A DNA stretch of 64,000 nucleotides, from NCBI GenBank assembly GCA_013002885.1, contig JABDLS010000058.1, positions 83,912 through 147,911 of the forward strand, written 5' to 3'. Shown piece by piece: positions 1 through 7,911 of this stretch (position 1 is its first letter; the number at the start of each line of letters is the position of its first letter). This stretch comes from Gemmatimonadota bacterium (GTDB lineage: Bacteria > Gemmatimonadota > Gemmatimonadetes > Longimicrobiales > Gaopeijiaceae). The position numbers were made by a program, and so were the translations under genes. The notes beneath the pieces are model-generated. The model was not told the DNA's origin, searched no databases, and saw nothing but the letters and a program-made list of their open reading frames with translations.

Positions 1-444
1 TCGTCCGCCGGGCTTGAGCAGCCGGAAGGCCTCTCTCGCCACCCGCTGAGAGTCGTCCGGGTACAGATGCTCGAAGAGGTCGGCGGCCAAAGCTACGTCG
101 AAGGAGGAGCCTTCCAGCCCCGTCTCACCGGCGTCGGCGCACAGGAAGCGCACGTTCGTCCTGGGTTGGGCTTCGAGTTGCTCCCGGCACAGATCGATGG
201 ACCGTTCACTGAAGTCGACACCCACGATCTCCCCTACCCTGTCGGCCAGGGCGAAGTCGAAGGTGCCCCACCCACAGCCGAGATCGACGACGCGATCGCC
301 TGGCTCAGGCTCGTGAATCTCCAGGACCTTCGCTACCCGGTAGCGCTGGAAGGCACTTTCGTGATCCACGAGATCGGCGCTCTCGAAGTAGTCGGACGAG
401 TCGTAGAAGTCACGGCCGATGCGACCAGGCGCAGAGTCGGTCAC
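1..444 (-). CDS. SAM-dependent methyltransferase, class I (partial)
   Basis: Only the first 148 codons lie inside the window; the gene leaves at the left edge, so its C-terminus is unknown. I translated it directly from the reverse strand. Residues 52-61 read VVDLGCGWGT, the glycine-rich SAM-binding motif I of Rossmann-fold methyltransferases. Asp77 in VGVDFSE fits the acidic end of strand beta 2, and DLFEHLYPDD plus LLKPGG fit motifs near the active site. The start is a GTG whose last two bases and next base form the TGA stop of the upstream GT2 gene, so the two are coupled. Neighbours suggest methylation of a glycolipid, glycan or small metabolite, but the acceptor cannot be read from the sequence. 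Confidence 0.85.
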   Translation of the reverse strand, partial: MTDSAPGRIGRDFYDSSDYFESADLVDHESAFQRYRVAKVLEIHEPEPGDRVVDLGCGWGTFDFALADRVGEIVGVDFSERSIDLCREQLEAQPRTNVRFLCADAGETGLEGSSFDVALAADLFEHLYPDDSQRVAREAFRLLKPGGR

Positions 445-1166
445 AGGCGTCCGAAGAGGTCCTGGAGCCGAAGCCACCACACGCGCCACACGGCCTCGCG
501 GACAATGCGCTTGGACATCTTCGATGATCCCGTGTCGCGCTCGGTGAAGAGGATAGGTGACTCCACCAGGGTGAAGCCCGCCCGCCAGGCGCGGTATTTC
601 AGCTCGATCTGGAAGGCGTATCCGTTGGACTGGACGCGGTCGAGGTCCACCGTTTCGAGGACCTCCCTCTTCCAACCGTTGAAGCCGCCGGTACCGTCTC
701 GGACGGGCATCCGTGTGATGGTGCGCGCGTAAATGCTCCCGAAATAGCTGATCAGGAGGCGTGACATGGGCCAATTGGCCACCGTGACCCGCCCTTCGAC
801 GTACCGGGACCCGATCACGACGTCCGCCTGATCGAAGAGAGCCAGAAGCCGGGGAAGAGCGTCGGGGGGATGCGAGAAGTCGGCGTCCATCTCGAAGAGG
901 ATGTCGTATCCTGCATCCAGCCCGAAGCGAAAGCCCGCCAGGTAGGCGCGTCCGAGACCTTCTTTTCCCGGTCGATGGAGCACCCTGACCCTGGGATCCG
1001 CGGCGGCGAGCTCGTCGGCGATCTGGCCGGTACCGTCGGGAGAAGCGTCGTCGACGACGAGCACGTCGATTCGATCGTCCTGTGCGAGCACCCGCGGCAC
1101 GATGCGAGGCAGATTCTCCACCTCGTCGTACGTGGGGATGATGACGAGAATGCGCCGCTCGTTCAT
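441..1166 (-). CDS. DPM1-like polyprenol-phosphate glycosyltransferase (GT2)
   Basis: A 241-residue GT-A fold glycosyltransferase of the dolichol/polyprenol monophosphate mannose synthase type. The N-terminus has the nucleotide-sugar signature IIPTYDEVENLP, then VVDDASPDGT, and the metal-binding DADFSHPPD near residues 93-101. There is no C-terminal membrane domain, as in soluble DPM1 proteins. The family loads a sugar, usually mannose, from a nucleotide donor onto a polyprenyl phosphate at the cytoplasmic face. The start ATG overlaps the stop of the flippase-like gene by an ATGA junction and the stop overlaps the following methyltransferase, so all three are likely one transcript. The actual sugar is not determinable. 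Confidence 0.88.
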   Translation of the reverse strand: MNERRILVIIPTYDEVENLPRIVPRVLAQDDRIDVLVVDDASPDGTGQIADELAAADPRVRVLHRPGKEGLGRAYLAGFRFGLDAGYDILFEMDADFSHPPDALPRLLALFDQADVVIGSRYVEGRVTVANWPMSRLLISYFGSIYARTITRMPVRDGTGGFNGWKREVLETVDLDRVQSNGYAFQIELKYRAWRAGFTLVESPILFTERDTGSSKMSKRIVREAVWRVWWLRLQDLFGRL

Positions 1167-2089
1167 GGGCTCGAGTCGGGTGCGTGCGTCCGTGTCACAT
1201 GTCCGGTCCAGAATGCCGCTGCAGGAACGACCTCCACGACCGTGGTCCAGAGGCGGGCGATGACCGCGACGGCACCAGCCGGCCCTGCTCCCAACTGGGG
1301 TGCCATGAGGGCCACCAGGAACCCCTCGCGTACACCGATGCCAGCAGGAGCGAACACCGCAAGGTACCCGAGGACGTACGCGGCGGCGAAGGCCGACGCC
1401 GTCGGGAGCAGCTCAGTCTCGAAGCCCAGGCTTCTCACCATCACCCAGAAAGCCAGAGCGTACGTGGCCCAGTTGGCGAGCCCGAGGAGGAACCACCCGG
1501 CGGCCCTTCCGGGCAGCAGATCCTCGGGCGGGGTCGACCGTGCGAGGCGGAACCAGAGCCCTACCACCCGGTGGAAGACAGGGGGCGCGAGACTCAACGC
1601 CAGGCCCCCAATGAGCACGCCGGGAATGACCCAAGGCCGGGCGCTCTCATCCGTGATGGTCCACAACGACGTGAGGCCGATGAGAGTCGCCGAGGCGAGC
1701 CCGATGCCCTGCCCCAACACAGCCGCTGCGGTGGCGGTGGAAGCCGGAATGCCACGCTCCCTTGAAAGGGCGACCAGGCCCGCGATCTGCCAGACCTTTC
1801 CGGGGACGTAGCGCCCGAGATTGGCAACCATGAAGAGCCGTATGCTGGTTGCTCCAGGCAGTGTTGCCCCACCGAGACCTCGAACGATGTGGCCCCAGAC
1901 CAGTCCGGTACCGAAGTACCCGACGAGGAGCAGTATGCAGCTACCTCCGAAAAGGGCCCAGTCCACCGGCCAGCTGGCGATCTCGACACCGCGCAACCGG
2001 GACGTCGTCAGACCGGCCTGAGCGGCGACGAACCACGTAACAATAATCGTGGCAACAAGTTGAGCTGCCAGCACGAGAATCTTTTTCAG
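1163..2089 (-). CDS. YbhN/UPF0104-type flippase-like membrane protein
   Basis: An integral membrane protein of about 308 residues with seven or eight hydrophobic segments. NLGRYVPGKVWQ and the later PAGIGVREG are hallmarks of the YbhN / lysylphosphatidylglycerol-synthase transmembrane family, often called flippase-like. No ATG, GTG or TTG sits at a sensible place. The reading frame continues upstream inside the YfhO gene, but a CTG at 2089 is preceded by GGAGG with a 7-base spacer. It forms a CTGA overlap with the YfhO stop and would give a normal membrane-protein N-terminus (M-K-K-I-L-V-L). A GTG at 2074 is the alternative. Its place between a lipid-linked-sugar synthase and a YfhO protein suggests movement of a lipid-linked sugar, by inference only. 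Confidence 0.8.
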   Translation of the reverse strand: MKKILVLAAQLVATIIVTWFVAAQAGLTTSRLRGVEIASWPVDWALFGGSCILLLVGYFGTGLVWGHIVRGLGGATLPGATSIRLFMVANLGRYVPGKVWQIAGLVALSRERGIPASTATAAAVLGQGIGLASATLIGLTSLWTITDESARPWVIPGVLIGGLALSLAPPVFHRVVGLWFRLARSTPPEDLLPGRAAGWFLLGLANWATYALAFWVMVRSLGFETELLPTASAFAAAYVLGYLAVFAPAGIGVREGFLVALMAPQLGAGPAGAVAVIARLWTTVVEVVPAAAFWTGHVTRTHAPDSSP

Positions 2090-4608
2090 GTCGCCGCCTC
2101 CGAAGTCCGCCGAGCGGCGAAGAGACTCCAGCCTCCCATGGCGGACAGCCCGAGGAGTACCAGCAGTGTCACCCAACGGCTTGCCGCGAGGAGGTCGGAC
2201 TCGTACCACATCTCCACTGAGCTGGTCCCCGCTGGAACAGCCACCGCCCGCACGGCGTGGTAGGCGCGAAGCACGTCCGCCGGTTCACCGTCGACGGATG
2301 CCCTCCACGCCGGGAACCAGTTGTCCGCCACCACCAGGAGGGCCGGTCGGTCGCTCACCACCTCGAAAGCGACCATGTCGACCTCCCGCTCGATCCATCG
2401 AACCGACCCCTCGACGGGACCGCCTGAGAGCTCGACGGGCGGCGCCTGGGCCAGGACAGCTTCGACGGAGGGGTCGTGGGCCTCGCTGAGGATGTAGGCC
2501 ACCGCCTCGTCATCGCCCTTTACCGTCGCGGCGCCCACCAGACGTGCCCTGGGAAGCCCTTGGTCAGCCAGAAGCGTGTGATACGTCTGCCCTCCGGCGA
2601 GTTGTGTTCGCGAGATGACGGGTCCCTGAGGTGCGGGACCCAACTCGATGTCGGGCCAGAGAATGTAGCGCACGTTGAGGATCTGGCGGACGTTGGGATG
2701 GAGGAGGTTTTCAGGAAGGCCGGATCCCACCATCCCGATGAGCTCACGGTACCGGGAGAGATCGTTGGGATGATGCCCCGCGGCGAGCTCGATGCCGTGC
2801 ATGGCCGGAGTCACGTCCTGTCCCCGTCCGGCCAGGGAGAGGAGGCGATACGGATCGTCGGTGTTCTCACGCTCGAGGATGGCCCTGATATTGGCGTCCG
2901 CCGCCGCCCACTGGTGGAAGTCGACGGTCTCGATGAAGGCACGGTCGATGCGAGCCGCGTCCACGGCCACGAGCGCCAGGAGGCCCACCAATCCCGCGAT
3001 CGCGGGGATCCGCCTGTCCAGTAGGGCCCACACGAGCCCCGCTGCCGCAGCCGTCAGGAGCAACGCGATGAAGGCCCCCTGAGCGATGTTGGGAAGGTGC
3101 GCCTGTAGGATCTGGAGGCGGCGAGCGTCGATGCTCGAGTAGACCACCGAAGTCCAGAAGGAGGTGAAGGCGCCCGACCCCATGAGCAGCGCCAGGACGC
3201 CGACGACCCCTACCCCACCGAGGGCCACCCGTCGAGCCGTCTGGTGAGGAGTGACCTGGCCTTCGCCCTTCTTCCCCCCTTCCTCGGGCGGACCCTCGGC
3301 GGCCAGGTCGAAGATGCGGTCCACACCCAGCGAGGCCAGGGTGATGGCGCCGAAGCCGAACAGATACATGACCATGTCCGGGGCCCGGAACAGCCGGATC
3401 CCAGGCAGGACCGCATAGAAGATGCTCCAGATGGGCGAGTGGGCCCCGAGGGCGAACCCCACGGCGAGCAGGCCAAGCACCGCGAAGAACCAACGGAGCT
3501 GCTTCCGGCGAGCGCCCACAAAAGAGAGCGCGGCGAGGAGGAGGACCACGATCCCCGCGTACGAGTGGTTGTCGCGGGTGAAGTTCCGACCCCAATACGT
3601 CCCCTCGGCCCACGCCGGTCCCCCGGCAGCGTTTCCGACGAACTCCGGAACGACGAGGGATACCACCTCTTCCGGGTGGAGAGACCACGAGCTCGACCAG
3701 GCCCGCCCGGACTCCCCGGCAGCCTCTCGGGTCGTCTGCACACGCCGTGAGTGCTCGGTGACGTACTCGATGGCGGGAACGAACTGGTACGCGGATCCCG
3801 CCGCTCCCAGGACCGCTGCGGCCATGAAGAGGCCGAATCGTACGGCGCCCGCCCGGGTGCCGCCGGCCGAAGGCCCCGCAGACGCCGCGTCCTCGCTGTC
3901 CGGCCCATCGGCCGCGCCGACCTCCGTTACGACCTCATCGGTGCCGCGCCCGATCTGAACCGCCCGGAAGATGGCGTAGAGCCCGGCACTCCCGAACAGG
4001 AAGTAGGCCATCTGGAAGTGGGTGGTGAACATGACCAACGCCACCACCAGGCCGATGGCGGCAAAGGAGCCCGAACTGGGCCGGGCATAGTGGCGTTCGG
4101 TCACCCAGAACAGCAGCGGGGCCAGCGCCGTGACGAAGATCTTCCCGTCGTGGCCGGGATGGACGAATCCGATGAGGAACGGCGCGAGCAGGTACGCCGT
4201 ACCGCCCAGGAGGGCCGCTGCCCTGGAGCAGCCGATGGATCGCGTCCAACCGAAGAAGAAGAGTCCGGATGCGAAGACGTGAAGGACCAGCTTCCAACCC
4301 AGCGCCCGATAGGTCTCGGTGAGGAGCAGGAGGAGGACCGACGGAGGATACAGTGAGTCCCCGGCACTCAGCGCTTCGAGGAACGGCGTTCCACCGAGAA
4401 TGTGGGGCGCCCATCCCGGGACCCTCCCGAGGCTGGAGAGCGCCTGTGCGTAAAGGTCCCGGGCCACGTAGCCCAGACCCATCGTATCGCCGCCGAACAA
4501 CATGCGATCCGTGAGAACGAACTCGCGGAAGAGGAAGGCGGTGAGCACGGCGTACAGAGCCGTGGGTAGCCAGCGTGGGACGTCGGGGGTGATGGGCTTC
4601 TTCGACAC
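2086..4608 (-). CDS. YfhO-family multi-pass membrane protein (probable GT-C transferase)
   Basis: An 840-residue protein with about a dozen hydrophobic helices in the first 560 residues and a C-terminal extracytoplasmic domain of beta character, ending in one more helix near residues 810-830. The C-terminal stretch DNWFPAWRASVDGE is typical of YfhO-family proteins. Early acidic residues Asp41 (LFGGDTMG) and Asp51 sit in the first predicted outer loop, where GT-C enzymes keep catalytic acids. In Bacillus the family member transfers lipid-linked sugar to an extracytoplasmic polymer; here the acceptor is unknown. Two low-complexity charged loops, near residues 225-255 and 440-460, interrupt the membrane domain. 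The GTG start directly follows the stop of the GT4 gene with no spacer. Confidence 0.82.
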   Translation of the reverse strand: MSKKPITPDVPRWLPTALYAVLTAFLFREFVLTDRMLFGGDTMGLGYVARDLYAQALSSLGRVPGWAPHILGGTPFLEALSAGDSLYPPSVLLLLLTETYRALGWKLVLHVFASGLFFFGWTRSIGCSRAAALLGGTAYLLAPFLIGFVHPGHDGKIFVTALAPLLFWVTERHYARPSSGSFAAIGLVVALVMFTTHFQMAYFLFGSAGLYAIFRAVQIGRGTDEVVTEVGAADGPDSEDAASAGPSAGGTRAGAVRFGLFMAAAVLGAAGSAYQFVPAIEYVTEHSRRVQTTREAAGESGRAWSSSWSLHPEEVVSLVVPEFVGNAAGGPAWAEGTYWGRNFTRDNHSYAGIVVLLLAALSFVGARRKQLRWFFAVLGLLAVGFALGAHSPIWSIFYAVLPGIRLFRAPDMVMYLFGFGAITLASLGVDRIFDLAAEGPPEEGGKKGEGQVTPHQTARRVALGGVGVVGVLALLMGSGAFTSFWTSVVYSSIDARRLQILQAHLPNIAQGAFIALLLTAAAAGLVWALLDRRIPAIAGLVGLLALVAVDAARIDRAFIETVDFHQWAAADANIRAILERENTDDPYRLLSLAGRGQDVTPAMHGIELAAGHHPNDLSRYRELIGMVGSGLPENLLHPNVRQILNVRYILWPDIELGPAPQGPVISRTQLAGGQTYHTLLADQGLPRARLVGAATVKGDDEAVAYILSEAHDPSVEAVLAQAPPVELSGGPVEGSVRWIEREVDMVAFEVVSDRPALLVVADNWFPAWRASVDGEPADVLRAYHAVRAVAVPAGTSSVEMWYESDLLAASRWVTLLVLLGLSAMGGWSLFAARRTSEAAT

Positions 4609-5727
4609 CTAGGCGGACCTGCGGATTCGAATGAGTTCCTCGTAGATCTCGAGATGGCGATCGGCCAGTCGAGTGTTGCTCCACCGTTCGACGACGAGCC
4701 GCCGTGCGCGAGCCCCCAGCTCAGGAAGGTCGCTTCGCGATAGCAGTACCGAAACGCACTGGGCGAGGTCCTCGGGACTCGCCGGTGCGAAGAGGCCTCC
4801 GACGCTCTCGTCGACGATTTCGGGGAGACCGCCCACCCGGGAGGCCGCCACCGGGATCTCGCACGACATGCATTCGAGTGCCGCCACCGACGTCGCCTCC
4901 ATGAGAGACGGGAATACCGCGAGCTCCGCCGAGGACAGGAGCCCCGGCATTTCGTCGTGGGCACGCGCGCCCAGGAATCGAAGGCGATCGGAGACGCCCA
5001 ATTCACCGGCCAGGCGCTCGAGCCGATCTCGCTCGGGGCCGTCCCCGACGATGACCGCCTCCACGTCGACCGAGCGGGCGATGAGCGGCAGAGCCCGCAC
5101 GAGGTATTCGACGCCGTTCTTCTCGAAGAGCCGCCGTGGCACCACGATCCGCCTCCGCCCCGCGGATGGAGGCCCCAGGGAGGGCGCCACGGGCCGGAAG
5201 AGCGACGTCTCCACACCGTTCGTCACCGGTTCTACGCTGATGCCGCGCGCGAGCCCTTCCGCCACGTCGGCGATCTCACGGCTTGCGGCCAGGTTCTTGT
5301 CTGTCGAACGGAGCAACCGACCCAGCAGAGTTCGCCAACCGGGCTTCTGAGCGAGCCGGAGGAAGTGTGACGTGTGCCAGGTGGCGACCAGGGGAACACC
5401 CCGAAAGGCCCGAGCGAGCTGCATGGGCATTACCGATTGGAACGCCTGAGCATGAAGGACGTCGGCGCCCAGGGACGCCTTCAATGTCCTGCGTACGGAG
5501 CCCGCTGCGTGACCCGCCCATCCGGCCGTCGACTTGCCTGGGAACCACGTTCTCCAGACGTGGACTCCTTCCCTCACCTCGTAGCGCGGCACCTCGGGCT
5601 TCGAGTGCGACGTGACGACGTCGACACGGTGGCCGCGTTCAGCGAGCGCTCGGCAAAGAAAGCGCACATGGCTCTCCAACCCGCCGACTTCGGGTGGGTA
5701 GTAGACACAGTGCATGACAATCTTCAC
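4609..5727 (-). CDS. Glycosyltransferase family 4 (GT-B fold)
   Basis: A 372-residue retaining GT-B enzyme of the RfaB/WecG-like GT4 group, probably cytoplasmic and membrane-associated. The N-terminal domain opens with YYPPEVGGLESHV, the acceptor-side glycine motif. The C-terminal donor domain carries IVVPRRLFEKNG, VGDGPERDRLE, and an E-x7-E region around LFPSLMEATSVAALECMS. GTG start at 5727 lies 12 bases after the wecB stop, with GAGG about ten bases upstream inside the end of wecB. It probably builds a surface polysaccharide or glycolipid; donor and acceptor are not predictable. Confidence 0.88.
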   Translation of the reverse strand: MKIVMHCVYYPPEVGGLESHVRFLCRALAERGHRVDVVTSHSKPEVPRYEVREGVHVWRTWFPGKSTAGWAGHAAGSVRRTLKASLGADVLHAQAFQSVMPMQLARAFRGVPLVATWHTSHFLRLAQKPGWRTLLGRLLRSTDKNLAASREIADVAEGLARGISVEPVTNGVETSLFRPVAPSLGPPSAGRRRIVVPRRLFEKNGVEYLVRALPLIARSVDVEAVIVGDGPERDRLERLAGELGVSDRLRFLGARAHDEMPGLLSSAELAVFPSLMEATSVAALECMSCEIPVAASRVGGLPEIVDESVGGLFAPASPEDLAQCVSVLLSRSDLPELGARARRLVVERWSNTRLADRHLEIYEELIRIRRSA

Positions 5728-5739
5728 CGCACCGTTTCC

Positions 5740-6891
5740 TCAGCCATCCCAGTCCGTCGTCTCCCGTGGGCGTCCGGTGAGCTCGGACACCACGATGTCG
5801 GCGATTCGCTCCCCGGCGCGGCCGTCGCCGTAGGGATTGGCCGCAGCCATAGCGCGATCGCCGGCCAGAAAGGCCTTTGCCCGGCCGGCGATCAGCTCGG
5901 CGTCGGTCCCGACCAGCTCCGCTACGCCGGCTGCGACCCCCTCGGGCCGCTCGGTGACGTCCCGAAGGACGAGGACCGGGACGCCGAACGTCGGGGCCTC
6001 CTCCTGGATGCCACCGGAGTCGGTCAGGACCAGATGGGCGTGGCCCAGAGCCGAAACCAGATCGAAGTAGTCCAGCGGGTCCGTCATTGTGATTCGTGGG
6101 TGCCCGGACAGCACTTCCCGGGCCGGTGCCTGGACGTTCGGGTTGGGGTGGACCGGATAGAGCACGACGACGTCGTGGTGCTCGTCGGCGATCTGTCGGA
6201 CCCCCTGGAAGACGCGGCGCAGGGGCTCGCCGAAGGACTCCCGGCGGTGGGCCGTGAGGAGGATGAGCCGGGCGTCTCCTCCGAGGACGATGTCGCGGAG
6301 GGCATCGTTGCTGATGGAGCGGTCCAAGCCGGCTACCGAGTGGAGGGCGTCGACCACGGTGTTCCCGGTCACGCGAACACGGCTCGCCGGGGCATTCTCG
6401 GCCAAGAGCAGGTCGCGGGCATGGCGGGTCGGCGCAAAGTGATGATCGGCGACGACGTCGGTCAGGCGACGTAGCACCTCTTCCGGGAATGGGGCGGCCT
6501 TGTCGCCGGACCGGAGACCGGCTTCCACATGGCCCACGGGAATCCGCTCAAAGAAGCCCACGAGGGCGCCGGTGAAGACCGTGGCCGTGTCGCCCTGTAC
6601 CAGGAGCATATCCGGGTCGAAATCGCGTACGGCTTCCCGGAGACCGTCCAGCGTCCGCTGTACGACGTCGTAGAGGGTCTGCCCCTCCTGCATTATGGCC
6701 AGGTCGTAGTGGGCCTTCATCTCGAAGGCATTGAGGACCTGATCCACCAGCTCGGTGTGCTGACCCGTGAACGCCACCCGAGTCTCCACGTCGGCGGCGT
6801 GGCGGGCGAGGGCGGCTACCACGGGAGCCATCTTGATGGCTTCGGGCCGTGTGCCCACCACCACCAGGACCCGATGCGTGGCGATGGTCAG
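5740..6891 (-). CDS. wecB: UDP-N-acetylglucosamine 2-epimerase (non-hydrolysing)
   Basis: About 383 residues, close to the 376 of the family. It interconverts UDP-GlcNAc and UDP-ManNAc in the cytosol, feeding ManNAc-containing surface glycans. Diagnostic stretches are VVVGTRPEAIKMAP, VQGDTATVFTG, GHVEAGLRSGD, LTAHRRESFG and LTDSGGIQEEAP with VLRDVTERPE. The open frame runs far upstream through the GT2 gene, but family homology starts right after the GT2 stop. The only candidate there is a CTG at 6891, overlapping that stop as CTGA, giving M-T-I-A-T-H-R-V. GGAG lies only three bases before it, so the start is inferred from homology rather than from a good ribosome site. Confidence 0.93.
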   Translation of the reverse strand: MTIATHRVLVVVGTRPEAIKMAPVVAALARHAADVETRVAFTGQHTELVDQVLNAFEMKAHYDLAIMQEGQTLYDVVQRTLDGLREAVRDFDPDMLLVQGDTATVFTGALVGFFERIPVGHVEAGLRSGDKAAPFPEEVLRRLTDVVADHHFAPTRHARDLLLAENAPASRVRVTGNTVVDALHSVAGLDRSISNDALRDIVLGGDARLILLTAHRRESFGEPLRRVFQGVRQIADEHHDVVVLYPVHPNPNVQAPAREVLSGHPRITMTDPLDYFDLVSALGHAHLVLTDSGGIQEEAPTFGVPVLVLRDVTERPEGVAAGVAELVGTDAELIAGRAKAFLAGDRAMAAANPYGDGRAGERIADIVVSELTGRPRETTDWDG

Positions 6892-7907
6892 GATCTCCGG
6901 GCGCGGGTCGCCTCGAGCTCGTCGCGAAGCTGCGCTACCTGCTCGCTGACGAGGCCGAAGCCGACGAGCAGGAAGCCGAGGGTCTCGAGGAGCATGACGA
7001 GATAAAGGAGCGGTCGGTACCCCATCGGGGGGATGTACGGCTCGAAGCCAAGCATCGGGTGCGCGAAGCGGAGATACACGGTTGCCAGGGCAACGAGCAC
7101 GCCGAGGAGCGCCAGGCCCAACCCCGTGCCGCCGAAGAGGAGGAGGGGCTTCCTGGAGAAGAGGAGAAGGAACCAAACGGAGATCAGGTCCACGACCCCC
7201 ACGAGGATCCGGAGCCGACCCTCGTATTTCGGCGTCCCCGCACGTCGAGGATGAAGTTCGATATCGATCTCCGTGACGGTGGCTCCCTTGGCGTGGGCGA
7301 GCACCACGAAGAAGCGGTGCCAGTCGTGACGAAGAGGTACGCCCTCGAGAATCTCCGCCCGGAAGGCCTTCATGGAGTTGAGATCGGAGACCGGAACGTC
7401 GAAGATCCTCCGGGAGAGCCGGTTGTAGACGGTCGACACGGTCTTCTTCCCGTACTCGCCTACCTTTCGTCCGGTAACGATGTCCCACCCCTCGTCGAGC
7501 TTCTCCAGGAAGCGCGGAATCTCATCCGGAGTGTGCTGTAGATCGGCGTCGAAGAGAACCAGATAGCGTTCGGTCGCGGCGGCGGCGGCGGTGACCATGG
7601 CCTCGGTCTTACCCCGGTTCGTCTTGTGGCGGATGACCCGGAACCGGCTCCATTCTGCTGCTTCCCGCTCTGCCAACTCGGCCGTGCCATCGGTCGATCC
7701 GTCATCGACCAGGATGACCTCACCGTCCAAACCGTGACGATTGAAGGCCTCCAGTAGCTCGGCCACCAGAGCCGGTACGACCGGGGTCTCGTTGAAGGCC
7801 GGAACGATGACGGTGAAGTCGGTGCGGGTCGCACCTGTCGGGTGGGTCTCGGGGGGGTGCTCGGCGATCTCGGTCCCAGGGCGCGGCCCACTCCCCTTCC
7901 CGGTCAC
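6888..7907 (-). CDS. GT2 glycosyltransferase with C-terminal membrane helices (CsbB/GtrB/DPM type)
   Basis: 339 residues. An N-terminal GT-A domain (TVIVPAFNE, ILVDDGSTDGT, and the DAD metal motif at residues 120-122 followed by LQHTPDE) is followed by hydrophobic helices at roughly 230-275 and 295-320. This layout is that of undecaprenyl-phosphate sugar synthases such as GtrB and CsbB, which load one sugar on the carrier lipid at the inner face of the membrane. The first 25 residues are Pro/Gly rich and outside the fold. The GTG start directly abuts an AGGAGG that overlaps the rpoN stop, with no spacer, an unusual arrangement. It is downstream of rpoN and coupled to wecB. Partner candidates are the YbhN and YfhO proteins further on. 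Confidence 0.86.
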   Translation of the reverse strand: MTGKGSGPRPGTEIAEHPPETHPTGATRTDFTVIVPAFNETPVVPALVAELLEAFNRHGLDGEVILVDDGSTDGTAELAEREAAEWSRFRVIRHKTNRGKTEAMVTAAAAATERYLVLFDADLQHTPDEIPRFLEKLDEGWDIVTGRKVGEYGKKTVSTVYNRLSRRIFDVPVSDLNSMKAFRAEILEGVPLRHDWHRFFVVLAHAKGATVTEIDIELHPRRAGTPKYEGRLRILVGVVDLISVWFLLLFSRKPLLLFGGTGLGLALLGVLVALATVYLRFAHPMLGFEPYIPPMGYRPLLYLVMLLETLGFLLVGFGLVSEQVAQLRDELEATRARRS

Positions 7908-7911
7908 CCTC

